A stretch of 64,000 nt of DNA from assembly GCA_002422685.1 (NCBI GenBank), contig DITC01000022.1:62001-126000 (forward strand), written 5' to 3'. How positions within the stretch are numbered: position 1 is the stretch's first letter; each line of letters begins with the position of its first letter. The DNA comes from Thauera sp. UBA6194. GTDB taxonomy: Bacteria; Pseudomonadota; Gammaproteobacteria; Burkholderiales; Rhodocyclaceae. Below the pieces are notes generated by a model. The model saw only the letters and a list, made by a program, of their open reading frames with translations. It had not been told where the DNA came from and did not search any database. This document shows, piece after piece, positions 50,040 to 58,290 of the stretch. Position numbers and translations under genes: made by a program.

Positions 50040-51258
50040 GACAAGGACTCGACGGATTCTGGTGTTTGAATTTATCAGCGCGGGGGGGCTGGGAGAAGCC
50101 GCGCTCGATATCGGCAGCGACCCGGAGCGGGAGTCCCTGCTCGCCCAGGGTAGGCGCATGCGCGACGCCCTCGTCGGCGAGCTGCTCGCGCTGCCCGGGA
50201 TGGAGGTCGTGGTCGCCGACGGCGGGCTCGTTGCGCTGCCGCACGCACCTCCCGGCCCGGCGCAGGGCGCGGCACAGGATTTCGCACCGAGCCGGCCGCG
50301 CGTACTGGCCACGCCTGCCACCGGCGACCTCGTCGATTGGCTGCGCGTGGCCGCGGCCGACGTCGACCTGGTGTGGGCGATCGCCCCCGAGACCGACGAC
50401 ACCCTGCTGCGCCTGTGCGAAGCCGTGCCGCCGGCGCGCTGGATCGGCTGCAGCGCCGCGGCGATCCGCATCACCAGCAGCAAGACGCGCACGCGCGAAC
50501 ACCTCGCCGAGTACGGACTGCCCGTCCCGCCCGCGTGGTCGCCAGGTCAGTCGCGCCCCTGCTCATCGGCCAACTCAGCCGAGCGCGCGCGCGAGACGCA
50601 ACGCTGGGTGCTCAAACCCGACGACGGCGCGGGCAGCCAGCACACCCGGGTGTTCGCCGATTTCGACGCGGCGCGCGCCGCCCTGGTGTCGGAGTGCACG
50701 CACGCGGGCGTTGGCGACATGCTTGGCGCCCCATCCAGTGACGCCGGCGCCCAGGCACGATGGACCCTCGAAGCCTGGGTCGAAGGCGAAGCGCTGAGCC
50801 TGTCGCTGCTGTGCGCCGCCGGGCATGCCGAGGTGCTGAGCGTCAACCGCCAGCGCCTGACGGTGGCCGGCGACGGCCAACTCGCCTACGCCGGCGTCGA
50901 CACCGGCGTCGAGCCCCCCTCGCCCGCGCTGCAGCAACTGGCCGAGCGCATCGTCGCCACCGTGCCCGGGCTGGCCGGCTTCGTCGGCATCGACCTCGTG
51001 CGCCAGCCCGACGGCCGGCTCATCATCATCGAGATCAACCCGCGCCTGACCTGCGCCTACGCGGGGCTGGTCGGCGCGACGCTGGAGCCCACCAACGAAC
51101 GCAGCCGAGCCGCGAGCAGCCCGTCCCCCCGCAGCCCCACCGGGCGCACCCAGACCTCGCGCCTGCACAACCTCGCCGCCGCTATCATTGCGGCGCACGA
51201 CGCCGCACTTGCCACCCATGCAATCGACACCGCCGATGCCACAGCCGAGCATTCCTGA
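50038..51258 (+). CDS. ATP-grasp ligase, MfnD-like (methylofuran biosynthesis)
   Basis: A 406-residue ATP-grasp enzyme. It begins with RRILVFEFISAGGLG, as in tyramine-glutamate ligase MfnD and its relatives. ATP-grasp blocks are TRTREHLAEYGLPVPPA, WVLKPDDGAGSQHT, WTLEAWVEGEALSLSLLC and the metal loop GRLIIIEINPRLT. In archaea MfnD adds glutamate to tyramine in the methanofuran tail; in bacterial methylofuran tyrosine is used in place of tyramine, so the exact substrate may differ. The ATG at 50038 shares three bases with the divergent HisA-like gene; a GGAATGAG lies upstream. It is the first gene of a plus-strand trio with the next two overlapping genes. Confidence 0.85.
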   Translation: MTRTRRILVFEFISAGGLGEAALDIGSDPERESLLAQGRRMRDALVGELLALPGMEVVVADGGLVALPHAPPGPAQGAAQDFAPSRPRVLATPATGDLVDWLRVAAADVDLVWAIAPETDDTLLRLCEAVPPARWIGCSAAAIRITSSKTRTREHLAEYGLPVPPAWSPGQSRPCSSANSAERARETQRWVLKPDDGAGSQHTRVFADFDAARAALVSECTHAGVGDMLGAPSSDAGAQARWTLEAWVEGEALSLSLLCAAGHAEVLSVNRQRLTVAGDGQLAYAGVDTGVEPPSPALQQLAERIVATVPGLAGFVGIDLVRQPDGRLIIIEINPRLTCAYAGLVGATLEPTNERSRAASSPSPRSPTGRTQTSRLHNLAAAIIAAHDAALATHAIDTADATAEHS

Positions 51259-52531
51259 ACCCTCAAGCGCGCTCGATACCGTGAGCTCGAGCATGCCCCT
51301 CACCGGCCAGTCCTCCGGCCAGTCCTCCGGCCAGTCCTCCGGCCAGTCCTCACCTCCCGCGCCCGTCATCGGCTGGGACATCGGTGGCGCGCATGTGAAG
51401 GCGAGCCTGCTCGAAGCCGGCGCGGTCACCGCCATCGCCCAGTGGGCCACCCCGCTGTGGACCGGGCTCGAACACCTCGACGCAGCGATCGAGGCCGCCC
51501 GCGCGCGCTGGCCGGCCTTCGCCCACGCCCGCCACGCGGTGACGATGACCGCCGAGATGACCGACCTCTTCCCCGACCGCGAGGCCGGTGTGCGCGCACT
51601 GTGCGACCGGCTCGCCGACCGCCTCGGCGCTGCGACCCGCTTCTACGCCGGCGAGGCCGGCTGGCTGGACGCGTCCGCGGCGGCCGCGCGGTGGCCGGCG
51701 GTCGCCTCCGCCAACTGGCTCGCCACCGCCAGCCTGGTCGCCCAGCGCCTGCCCGACGCCGTCGTCATCGACATCGGCAGCACCACCACCGACCTCATCC
51801 CCGTCCGCGACCGCCGCCCCGCCCCTGCCGGGCGCAGCGACGCCACCCGGCTGGCGAGCGGCGAGCTGGTCTACCTCGGCGTGGTGCGCAGCCCGCTGTG
51901 CGCGCTCGCGCGCCGCATGCGCTTTCGCGGCCAGGCCTTCAACGTCATGAACGAGTTCTTCGCCACCACCGCCGACGTGTTCCGCCTCAGCGGCGAACTC
52001 GACCCCGCGCACGACCACTACCCGCCCGCCGACGGCGGCGCGCGCGACGAGGCCGGCAGCCGGCTGCGCCTGGCGCGCATGATCGGCCACGACGCACGCG
52101 ACGCCGGCGCCGACGACTGGCGCGAGTTTGCGCGGCGCTGGCGGGCGCAGATGGTGGCCGAGATCCGCCGCAACCTCGTCCGCGTGATCCGGCAAGCCGG
52201 ACTGCCCGCCTCCGCGCCCTTCGTCAGCGCCGGCTGCGGCGCTTTCCTGGTGCGCGAAGTGGCCAATGCGCTCGGTCATCCCTGGGTCGGGTTCGATGCG
52301 CTCGCCACGGTCACGCCCGACTGCGCCGACTGGGCGCGAGTGTGCGCGCCGAGCGTGGCCGTCGCCCAGATTGCTGGCGCCGAACTCGCGGCGAGTCACC
52401 CCGCTGGCGGTCCTACCGCGGGCGATCGGCTCATTGCCGCCCAACCCGCCACCACGACGCTCGCTGGCAAAGCGCCCGACGCCGTGCCCGTCGGCGCCAG
52501 GCCAGCCCCCCCCTCGCCATGCAAGTCGTGA
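51236..52531 (+). CDS. Hydantoinase/oxoprolinase-type protein, MfnF-like
   Basis: A protein of about 431 residues from the ASKHA (hydantoinase A-like) group. The phosphate-binding motif VIGWDIGGAHVKASLLEAG is near residue 45 and a second one VVIDIGSTTTDLIPV mid-protein; FVSAGCGAFLVREVA closes the ATPase fold. In archaea MfnF joins the aminomethyl-furan phosphate to the glutamylated tyramine part of methanofuran. The N-terminal about 40 residues are a linker with four GQSS repeats coded by a 12-bp tandem repeat, so the start is uncertain; ATG 51236 is used and 51218 is an alternative. Both overlap the upstream ATP-grasp gene. The C-terminus overlaps the next gene. Confidence 0.83.
   Translation: MPQPSIPEPSSALDTVSSSMPLTGQSSGQSSGQSSGQSSPPAPVIGWDIGGAHVKASLLEAGAVTAIAQWATPLWTGLEHLDAAIEAARARWPAFAHARHAVTMTAEMTDLFPDREAGVRALCDRLADRLGAATRFYAGEAGWLDASAAAARWPAVASANWLATASLVAQRLPDAVVIDIGSTTTDLIPVRDRRPAPAGRSDATRLASGELVYLGVVRSPLCALARRMRFRGQAFNVMNEFFATTADVFRLSGELDPAHDHYPPADGGARDEAGSRLRLARMIGHDARDAGADDWREFARRWRAQMVAEIRRNLVRVIRQAGLPASAPFVSAGCGAFLVREVANALGHPWVGFDALATVTPDCADWARVCAPSVAVAQIAGAELAASHPAGGPTAGDRLIAAQPATTTLAGKAPDAVPVGARPAPPSPCKS
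51303..51350 (+). repeat. Four perfect 12-bp tandem repeats in the MfnF-like gene
   Basis: CCGGCCAGTCCT four times in a row, coding for the SGQS-type linker. In-frame length change would not break the reading frame. Confidence 0.95.
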
Positions 52532-53088
52532 AGCTCGGCGGCAGCCTGCTGCGCGACCCGCTGCTGCCGGCCTGGCTGGACCGCATCGCGGCCACCGGGC
52601 GCATCGCCGTCGTGCCCGGTGGCGGCGCCTTTGCCGATGCCGCGCGCGCGGCGCAGGCACACTGGCGGGTGGATGACCTGGCCGCGCACAACATGGCAGT
52701 GCTCGGCATGGCGCAGTGCGCCCACCTGCTGCACGGCCTCGAGCCGCGGCTCGCGCTCGCCGACTCGGTGGCCAGCCTGCAAGCACACCTCGCCGCCGGA
52801 CGCGCCGCGATCTGGCTGCCGCTGGACCTGCAGCGCGACACTGCCGATGCGCTCACGAGCTGGGACGTCACCAGCGACAGCCTGGCGGCGTGGCTGGCGC
52901 TGCGCCTGGGCGCGGACGAACTGGTGCTGGTGAAGTCTTGCACGGTGCCTGCAGATGCCACGCCGGCCGAGCTCGCCGCCGCCGGCATCGTCGACCGCGC
53001 GTTTCCCGCCTACGCCGAGCAGTGTGCGCAGGCAGGCATCGCCTGCCGGGTACTCGACCGCGCCGCCCTCGACAACGCGCTCGCCTGA
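52519..53088 (+). CDS. Amino-acid-kinase-type protein, MfnE-like
   Basis: A 189-residue kinase of the amino acid kinase fold. The N-terminal MQVVKLGGSLLRDPLLPAW and IAVVPGGGAFADAARAA are nucleotide-binding loops, and TSDSLAAWLALRLGADELVLVK is the second half of the fold. MfnE phosphorylates the (aminomethyl)furanyl-methyl phosphate in methanofuran synthesis. The ATG at 52519 overlaps the stop of the MfnF-like gene by 13 bp. It ends the plus-strand trio and is convergent with the protease gene 14 bp away. The gene is short for a kinase but has the usual length of this subgroup. Confidence 0.85.
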   Translation: MQVVKLGGSLLRDPLLPAWLDRIAATGRIAVVPGGGAFADAARAAQAHWRVDDLAAHNMAVLGMAQCAHLLHGLEPRLALADSVASLQAHLAAGRAAIWLPLDLQRDTADALTSWDVTSDSLAAWLALRLGADELVLVKSCTVPADATPAELAAAGIVDRAFPAYAEQCAQAGIACRVLDRAALDNALA

Positions 53089-53102
53089 GCGGCGACCGGT
53101 TC

Positions 53103-54455
53103 TCAGCGTGGCCCCTCCTGCGGCCGCCCTTCATTCGGTGCACCGACGAGCGTCTCGACACGCAGGATGTCCTCGCCCGGTGCGCCATCCCCGAGCCGCG
53201 CGGCGCCCTCCGTCTCGGTGCGTTCCGCAAGCCGCGGCTCGCGCCCCTGCCCGCCATCGAGCATCAGGCTGCGCCGCGCGCCGCGCGGACCGACGACCAG
53301 GGCGCGCGCGCCGCCCACCTGCGCGAAACCGACGCGCACCGGCCCCTCCGCATCGAGGAGCACGCCGGCCACGCGCGGCCGCCCGCCACGGTCGGGCGTC
53401 AGCACATGGATCGCGCAGCGCTGGCCGCGTTCGGCCTCGCGTCGGCACAGGCGCAGGATCAGCTCGTCCGCCGCGTCGGCGTTGAGGTCGCCGCGCCAGG
53501 ACGACAGGCGCGCCTCGCCCGCTGCCGCGGCCGGCTGCGCGCGCAGCACGAGATCGACCGCAGCGCGCTCGAAGGCGAGCGCCGCCTCGGCACGCGCGTC
53601 GGGCAGCGGCTCGCGCACCGGCGTGCCTGCGAGCACACGCTCGAGCGAACGGAAGAAGGCCACCGCGTGCACCATCTGGTTGCGGTGGCGGTGCTCGAAG
53701 GCGGGCAGCACGCCCTCGACCGGCGACACCCGCAACTGCATGATCCCGACCACCTGCCATTGCCCGTCGGGCTGGCGCTCGAGCACCGGGCCGCCCGACA
53801 TGCCGGCCTCGAACGCGCAATCCACCGCGATCAGCCCGGTGACCGGTCCCGCCTCGCGTGCGCGGCAGCCCTCCTCCACCGCCACGCCGGCGCGGTTCCA
53901 GCCCGAGTACGGAAAACTGATCGTCATCAAGGGCCCGCGCGGCAGATAGTCACCCGTGCTCGGGCGCAGATGGGGCAGGTAGCCGTATTCGCGCCCCAGG
54001 CAGTCTTCCAGCTCGAGGATCGCCCAGTCGCCGGTCATGCCGCGCACGGCGAGCGGATGGTAATTGCCGAAGTCGACCACGCGCGCCACGCTGCGACTGC
54101 GAAAGAGCCCGGGCCTGACCGGATCGGGGCCGATGTGAAAACTCAGTGCCCGCCCGGTGCGCGGTGCGCCGGCGAGCTCGTTGGCGGTGATGGCCTGCGC
54201 ATCGCGGAAGAAGGCGGAGTGGAAGGCGGTCATCACGTGGCACTCGCCGACCAGGAAGGCGGTGCCGACCTGGCGGCGGCCATTGACCAGCAGGCCCACC
54301 GAGCGCAGCAGCGGCTGGTCGGCGGGGCGGTATTCGCGGCGGTCGGCGACGAAGATGTTGGCGGCCGCGCCGCCGGCCAGACTCAGCGCCAGCAGCAGAC
54401 CGAGCACGCGGCACGCACGCGCGACCGATGAGCCGGGATTGCGGCGCGCGGCCAT
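53103..54455 (-). CDS. Exported trypsin-like serine protease
   Basis: A 450-residue secreted protein with signal peptide (VLGLLLALSLAGGAAA). The protease domain (about residues 50-265) has the triad: His in VMTAFHSAFF, Asp in GDWAILELED and Ser in GMSGGPVLERQ. The C-terminal region (from about residue 290) is Arg/Ala-rich and holds an RGDLNADAADELILRL segment that could bind calcium; it matches no family I know. It begins 7 bp after mfnB on the same strand, so it is read at the end of that operon although it has no link to cofactor synthesis. Substrate is unknown. Confidence 0.85.
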   Translation of the reverse strand: MAARRNPGSSVARACRVLGLLLALSLAGGAAANIFVADRREYRPADQPLLRSVGLLVNGRRQVGTAFLVGECHVMTAFHSAFFRDAQAITANELAGAPRTGRALSFHIGPDPVRPGLFRSRSVARVVDFGNYHPLAVRGMTGDWAILELEDCLGREYGYLPHLRPSTGDYLPRGPLMTISFPYSGWNRAGVAVEEGCRAREAGPVTGLIAVDCAFEAGMSGGPVLERQPDGQWQVVGIMQLRVSPVEGVLPAFEHRHRNQMVHAVAFFRSLERVLAGTPVREPLPDARAEAALAFERAAVDLVLRAQPAAAAGEARLSSWRGDLNADAADELILRLCRREAERGQRCAIHVLTPDRGGRPRVAGVLLDAEGPVRVGFAQVGGARALVVGPRGARRSLMLDGGQGREPRLAERTETEGAARLGDGAPGEDILRVETLVGAPNEGRPQEGPR

Positions 54456-54462
54456 TGTCGGC

Positions 54463-55299
54463 TCACACGGCGAGCACTTCAGCCGGTGGTGTCACGGACG
54501 CCTGCGGCGCGCCTGACGCGATCGCGAACGTCGTAAGCTCGGCTGCAGCATCTGCGTCTGCGGCTCCCCCGGCACCGGCGCCTTCGGCCGCAGTGCGCTC
54601 GGCAACTTTGCCGAGCGCCGCGCGCAGCGTCATGAGCCGCGCCGGGTCGAGCCGGCCCTCGCGGCGGCCGTCGCACACCGCGCTGCGAAAACCCGCAAAG
54701 TCCGGCCCCAACCGCGCCAGCACCGGCAGGTCGGCGAGGCGCAGCGCGCCCGCGAGGCCCACCGTGCGCCCGGCGGCGTGGGCGCGGTCGATGAAGGCTG
54801 CGAGCGCGTCCGTCCCCAGCAGCTCGAGCAGGCTGCCCGCGCGCTTGGCCTGCGTGTCGGCCATCACTGCGGGAAAAGCCGGCGCACACGCGGCGTCGAT
54901 CACCGCGACGTCCAAGCCGTTGTCGGCGATCAGCACCGGCACGATCGCCAGCGGCAGAGCGGCCAGCGCCTCCAGCACCGCGCGCGCGGCCGCGCCGCGC
55001 CCGGGCACGCCGACCTTGACCAGATCGACTCCGCACGCGCCCACCGCCCTCGCCCGCTCGAGGATCAGCTCGATCGCATCTGGCGGCAGGTCGCCGATCG
55101 TGGCGCTGATCATCGGGGCATGCGCCTGGCCGGCATCCTGCTCAGCGTCGCCCGCCCGCAGCGCCGCCACCACCGCGCGGATCACTGGCAGCGCCAAGCC
55201 GCCGAGCGCGCCCGCCGACGGCTCCTTGAGGTCGATGAAATCCACCCCGGCGCACAGCGCCTCCTGCGCCTCGGCAACGTCGCGCACGCTCACCAGCAT
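54463..55299 (-). CDS. mfnB: (5-Formylfuran-3-yl)methyl phosphate synthase, MfnB family
   Basis: A 278-residue TIM-barrel enzyme of the former DUF556. It makes the furan ring of methanofuran/methylofuran from two glyceraldehyde-3-phosphate molecules. The start MLVSVRDVAEAQEALCAGVD and the DLKEPSAGALGGL motif with the Schiff-base-type Lys are diagnostic. MISATIGDLP, VDLVKVGV and MADTQAKRAGSLLELL also fit. About 40 C-terminal residues (Ala/Gly-rich, from AEGAGAGGAAD) extend beyond the usual family end. The ATG at 55299 lies 7 bp after the DUF447 stop. Together with the MfnD-, E- and F-like genes it makes the core methylofuran pathway in this window. Confidence 0.93.
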   Translation of the reverse strand: MLVSVRDVAEAQEALCAGVDFIDLKEPSAGALGGLALPVIRAVVAALRAGDAEQDAGQAHAPMISATIGDLPPDAIELILERARAVGACGVDLVKVGVPGRGAAARAVLEALAALPLAIVPVLIADNGLDVAVIDAACAPAFPAVMADTQAKRAGSLLELLGTDALAAFIDRAHAAGRTVGLAGALRLADLPVLARLGPDFAGFRSAVCDGRREGRLDPARLMTLRAALGKVAERTAAEGAGAGGAADADAAAELTTFAIASGAPQASVTPPAEVLAV

Positions 55300-55306
55300 G
55301 CGCACG

Positions 55307-55888
55307 TCAGCCGGCCTCCGGGTTGCGCGCGTAAAAATCCTGCACCGCCGCATACAGCCATTCCCAGGCCTCGAGCTCACGCTCGCCGGCGGTCTTGTCG
55401 ATGGCGATCTGGAGGTAGTCCATCTCGGTCTCGACCTTGTCGCGCGGCAGCATGCCGAGCCGGCTCACCAACACCGCGCCTTCGATGACGGCCGCCTGCG
55501 CACGGTTGAAGCCGAGGAAGGCACCGACCACGCCCTGGCGGCCGCGACGCATGCGCAAGGTGGGACGCAGCGCGTCGTCGTGGTCGCCGGTGAGCGTGAG
55601 CTCGACCCAGGCGAGCACGTCCTGCAGGCGGTGGCCGCCGAAGCCGTCGAGCGCCACCATCGGCCAGTCGCGGCGGCCGGTGACGCAGCCGGCGAAGACG
55701 CGCACGTCGGTGGTCAGGTTGAGCACCGCGCAGCGGGTGGCGAGGATGTTGTCGAGCGTCTTCGAGGGCTTGAAGGGCATCAGCACGACGACGGCTTCGG
55801 CGCCCTCGCCTTCATAGCGCACGCCCATGGGGGCGAGGTGCACCTCGCCGGTGGGTGACAGGGTGCTGACCACGGTTTCGAAAATCAT
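55307..55888 (-). CDS. DUF447-family protein of the C1-cofactor cluster
   Basis: A 193-residue protein of the DUF447 family, with a flavin-reductase-like split barrel: it begins FETVVSTLSPTGEVHLAPMG and has KPSKTLDNILATRCAVLNLT. Members occur in methanogens and in H4MPT-using bacteria and are linked to methanopterin or methanofuran cofactors by gene neighbourhood; no reaction is established to my knowledge. The ATG at 55888 overlaps the stop of the upstream gene by four bases, so translation is coupled. The protein is cytoplasmic, as no signal is seen. Confidence 0.88.
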   Translation of the reverse strand: MIFETVVSTLSPTGEVHLAPMGVRYEGEGAEAVVVLMPFKPSKTLDNILATRCAVLNLTTDVRVFAGCVTGRRDWPMVALDGFGGHRLQDVLAWVELTLTGDHDDALRPTLRMRRGRQGVVGAFLGFNRAQAAVIEGAVLVSRLGMLPRDKVETEMDYLQIAIDKTAGERELEAWEWLYAAVQDFYARNPEAG

Positions 55889-57318
55889 TCTGCGGACCTC
55901 TGCGGGACGGGTTCGGGCCGCTCGGCGGGCGGCCGCTTCTTCTTGGTGGCGCCGGGGGCGCAATAGGCGAGCATGTCCTGCGCCGCGCGCTCGGTGGCGC
56001 AGCCCCAGGCCAGCGGCTGGTCCTGCGCGTAGCGCTTGCCGAGCGACCAGGCGATCTCGGCGCGGGCGAGTTCGACGCCCATGTAGAAGGCGTGGCCGCC
56101 GTCGTGCTCCAGCCCCAGCCGCGGCCACAGCGCGAAGGGGTCGGCGCCGACGTGGTGGCCGTCGCGGTTGTAGACGTGCAGACCGTGCGGCGAGATCTGC
56201 ACGCGAAAGTTGGGGTCGCGCACCGCGGCGGCGGTCTCGGCGATCTCGGCGGGCGTGTCCGGGAAGGGGTGCTTGTCGTGCACCGTCATCAGCTCGTCGC
56301 TCAGGCCCTTGGCCAGGCTGGCGGATTCACGCGCGGCGAACATGATGCGGCGCGCCACGTCGGCCTCGCGCACCGCGCGCCGGGCGTGGCCGCTGACCTC
56401 GGTGGTGAGCACCGCCGCCACCCGCAGCTCGGCGGCGATGCCGAACAGCACGGCATTGATGCCGCTGGTGTCGGCCTCGGTGAGCTCGGTGACGTTGCCC
56501 ACGCCCATCATGATCGCCACCTCGGGGTGGCGCTCGCGCAGGCGCTGGTAGCGGCACAGCGAGGCGAGCAGGCCGAAGGGGATGGGGTCGAGGATGGCGT
56601 CGGCGAGGAAGGGCCGACCCAGGCGCTGCATGTGCAGGATGGCAGCGTCGAGCGAGGCCTCATCGGCCGGTTCGCGTGGAATCAGCACCGGCGTGGCGGC
56701 GACCTCGTCGGCGATCCACAGGCTGTCGGCGGTCAGGCTCAGCAGGTAGTCGGCGCCGGCACGCCCGCCGCGCAGCAGCTCCTGCGGGTTGAGCGAATCC
56801 ACCGACACCGTGAAGCCCTCGGCCTTGAGCGCGCCGACGCAGTCCTCCAGATGCGGGAAGGGCGTCGCCGGCAGGCAGCCGATGTCGATCACGTCGGCCC
56901 CGCAAGCACGCAGCTCGCGGGCGCGCGCGACCACGGCGGCGACGTCCAGGCGCGGCGCATCGACGATCTCGGCGAAGATCCGCGTCTCGTAGCGCGACAG
57001 GTCGACCGCCATGGCGGCGCGGTTGAAGTGGCGTGGCAGGTCCTTCAGCTCTTCCGGTCCGCGCTCGACCGGCACGCCGTAGTGCGCGCTGAGCGCGTCG
57101 AGGTCGCCGCGGCAGCGCCCGGGCACCATCACGCGGTCGAAGCCGTGCACGGCTGCGGGCTCGAGCCGGCGGTGGATCATGTCGGCCGTCATCAGCCCGG
57201 CCACCTGCAGGCCGAGCTCACGCACTTCCCAGTGGAAGGGCGGCGGCTCCATGCCGGCGAGCACCTTCTCGAGGTTGTGCTGCGCCAGGCGCCCGGTCAG
57301 GAAGAGGATGCGTTCCAT
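55885..57318 (-). CDS. Dihydropteroate-synthase-like protein (DUF6513 type) for H4MPT biosynthesis
   Basis: A 477-residue protein with an N-terminal about 130-residue domain (ILFLTGRLAQHNLEKVLAGM) and a central TIM barrel similar to dihydropteroate synthase. The barrel shows GADVIDIGCLPATPFPHLED and FTVSVDSLNPQELLRGGRAG, the pterin-binding positions. It ends in a Lys/Arg/Pro-rich tail. The family is conserved in H4MPT-using bacteria and archaea and was proposed to act in pterin coupling. ATG 57318 overlaps the upstream flavoprotein gene by 22 bp. It is not the folate FolP, which is shorter and lacks the first domain. Confidence 0.87.
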   Translation of the reverse strand: MERILFLTGRLAQHNLEKVLAGMEPPPFHWEVRELGLQVAGLMTADMIHRRLEPAAVHGFDRVMVPGRCRGDLDALSAHYGVPVERGPEELKDLPRHFNRAAMAVDLSRYETRIFAEIVDAPRLDVAAVVARARELRACGADVIDIGCLPATPFPHLEDCVGALKAEGFTVSVDSLNPQELLRGGRAGADYLLSLTADSLWIADEVAATPVLIPREPADEASLDAAILHMQRLGRPFLADAILDPIPFGLLASLCRYQRLRERHPEVAIMMGVGNVTELTEADTSGINAVLFGIAAELRVAAVLTTEVSGHARRAVREADVARRIMFAARESASLAKGLSDELMTVHDKHPFPDTPAEIAETAAAVRDPNFRVQISPHGLHVYNRDGHHVGADPFALWPRLGLEHDGGHAFYMGVELARAEIAWSLGKRYAQDQPLAWGCATERAAQDMLAYCAPGATKKKRPPAERPEPVPQRSAE

Positions 57319-57860
57319 GTCAGCCCAAGCTCGTCCAGACGGCGCTGCAGGTGTGCTTCGAGTTCCGCCGGCGACTCGACCACTTCGCAAAAATCAACGC
57401 GGCGCAGGCGCTCGACGTTCTCGAGTTCGATGTTGCGCGGCTTCAGCTCCACCCACTCGCGCGGGCTCTTGGTGATGACCACCGGCTTCATGTCGCAGGC
57501 GAGCACGATGCCAGGAATCTCGAGCTTGCCGGCCTGGGCGAAGATGTTGGTCGGCAGCGTGTCGGAGATGCCGAAGGCGCATTTGGCCACGGTGTTGCTG
57601 GTCGCCGGCGCCACGATCACGGTGTGATAGACGTCGTCGTAGAGCATGCCCACCGGCACCGAGCTCGCGGTCTTGTCGCGGAACACGCGGCAGCGCTCGC
57701 GCAGCGCGGCGATGCGGTAGTCGTACAGCGGCAGCACCTCTTCGGCCGCGGCGGACAGGAAGAGGTCGATGGCCGGCAGGCGCAGCGCCAGCTCGATGCA
57801 TTCGACGAGGTAGTGCCCCGAGCCGGTCAGCGCCCACGCAAAACGGCTGCGCCGGCTCAT
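57297..57860 (-). CDS. Flavoprotein of the DmrB/archaeoflavoprotein type
   Basis: A 187-residue flavoprotein of the phosphopantothenoylcysteine-decarboxylase-like fold. Motifs are FAWALTGSGHYLVECIELAL and IVAPATSNTVAKCAFGISDTLPTNI. The second is the FMN-binding part. In methylotrophs such a protein stands next to H4MPT genes and may reduce dihydromethanopterin (DmrB type). One or two [4Fe-4S] clusters typical of archaeal AfpA are not evident from Cys spacing. It is the first gene of the operon flavoprotein-DHPS-like-DUF447-mfnB-protease. Confidence 0.85.
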   Translation of the reverse strand: MSRRSRFAWALTGSGHYLVECIELALRLPAIDLFLSAAAEEVLPLYDYRIAALRERCRVFRDKTASSVPVGMLYDDVYHTVIVAPATSNTVAKCAFGISDTLPTNIFAQAGKLEIPGIVLACDMKPVVITKSPREWVELKPRNIELENVERLRRVDFCEVVESPAELEAHLQRRLDELGLTWNASSS

Positions 57861-58052
57861 GTCGCCCGCCGTGCCACCGGTGGGAAAAACCGCGTCCTCC
57901 TCGAAGGCGCTGCAAACGTCGGCAGCGCCATCCAGTCCGGCGACGCCCTGCTCATGCCTTGTTTCACTGTGCAAAATGGATCGACCTCTCGAGTCCCGAG
58001 TAAAGTAGCGCCCCGTCCACGGCGCATCGGCGCGTTGTTTCGAGCAACTAGC

Positions 58053-58094
58053 GTGCCCACGACGAGTGTGCCCACGACGAGTGTGGCCACAACG
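58053..58094. repeat. Direct repeats of 15-bp period in the flavoprotein leader
   Basis: Two perfect copies of GTGCCCACGACGAGT and a third, diverged copy (GTGGCCACAACG). They lie between the probable minus-strand promoter and the flavoprotein gene. Confidence 0.8.
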
Positions 58095-58124
58095 CGTTGG
58101 CCCAGGCAAAAGCGGGCCGAAGCG

Positions 58125-58130
58125 ATTATA
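58125..58130 (-). promoter_or_regulatory. TATAAT -10 box for the flavoprotein operon
   Basis: A perfect TATAAT on the minus strand 265 bp upstream of the flavoprotein ATG. No matching -35 is seen. The direct repeats would lie in the transcribed leader. Confidence 0.35.
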
Positions 58131-58290
58131 AGCACGCCCCCGCGCGCGGATTGCCCCCGCCCGCAACGGGGCGTCCGAGCGGTGCCGGCCGATGACGGGG
58201 CCCGATCGAAGCTGGCGCGCTTTTCGCTTGACGCACGCTAAACCCGCCGACCGAACGGCAACCACGAACAACACCGCAGGAGACACCGAC

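Larger units (their letters stand above)
57861..58290. other. Divergent intergenic region between flavoprotein and folB-like genes
   Basis: About 430 bp with no convincing gene. It holds the direct repeats at 58053-58094 and a TATAAT box on the minus strand at 58125-58130. It should contain the promoters of the two divergent units. Confidence 0.5.

Noticed and set aside
57857..58135. A 92-codon minus frame upstream of the flavoprotein
   Set aside because: Includes the 15-bp direct repeats, has no ribosome site and no family features; better seen as leader.
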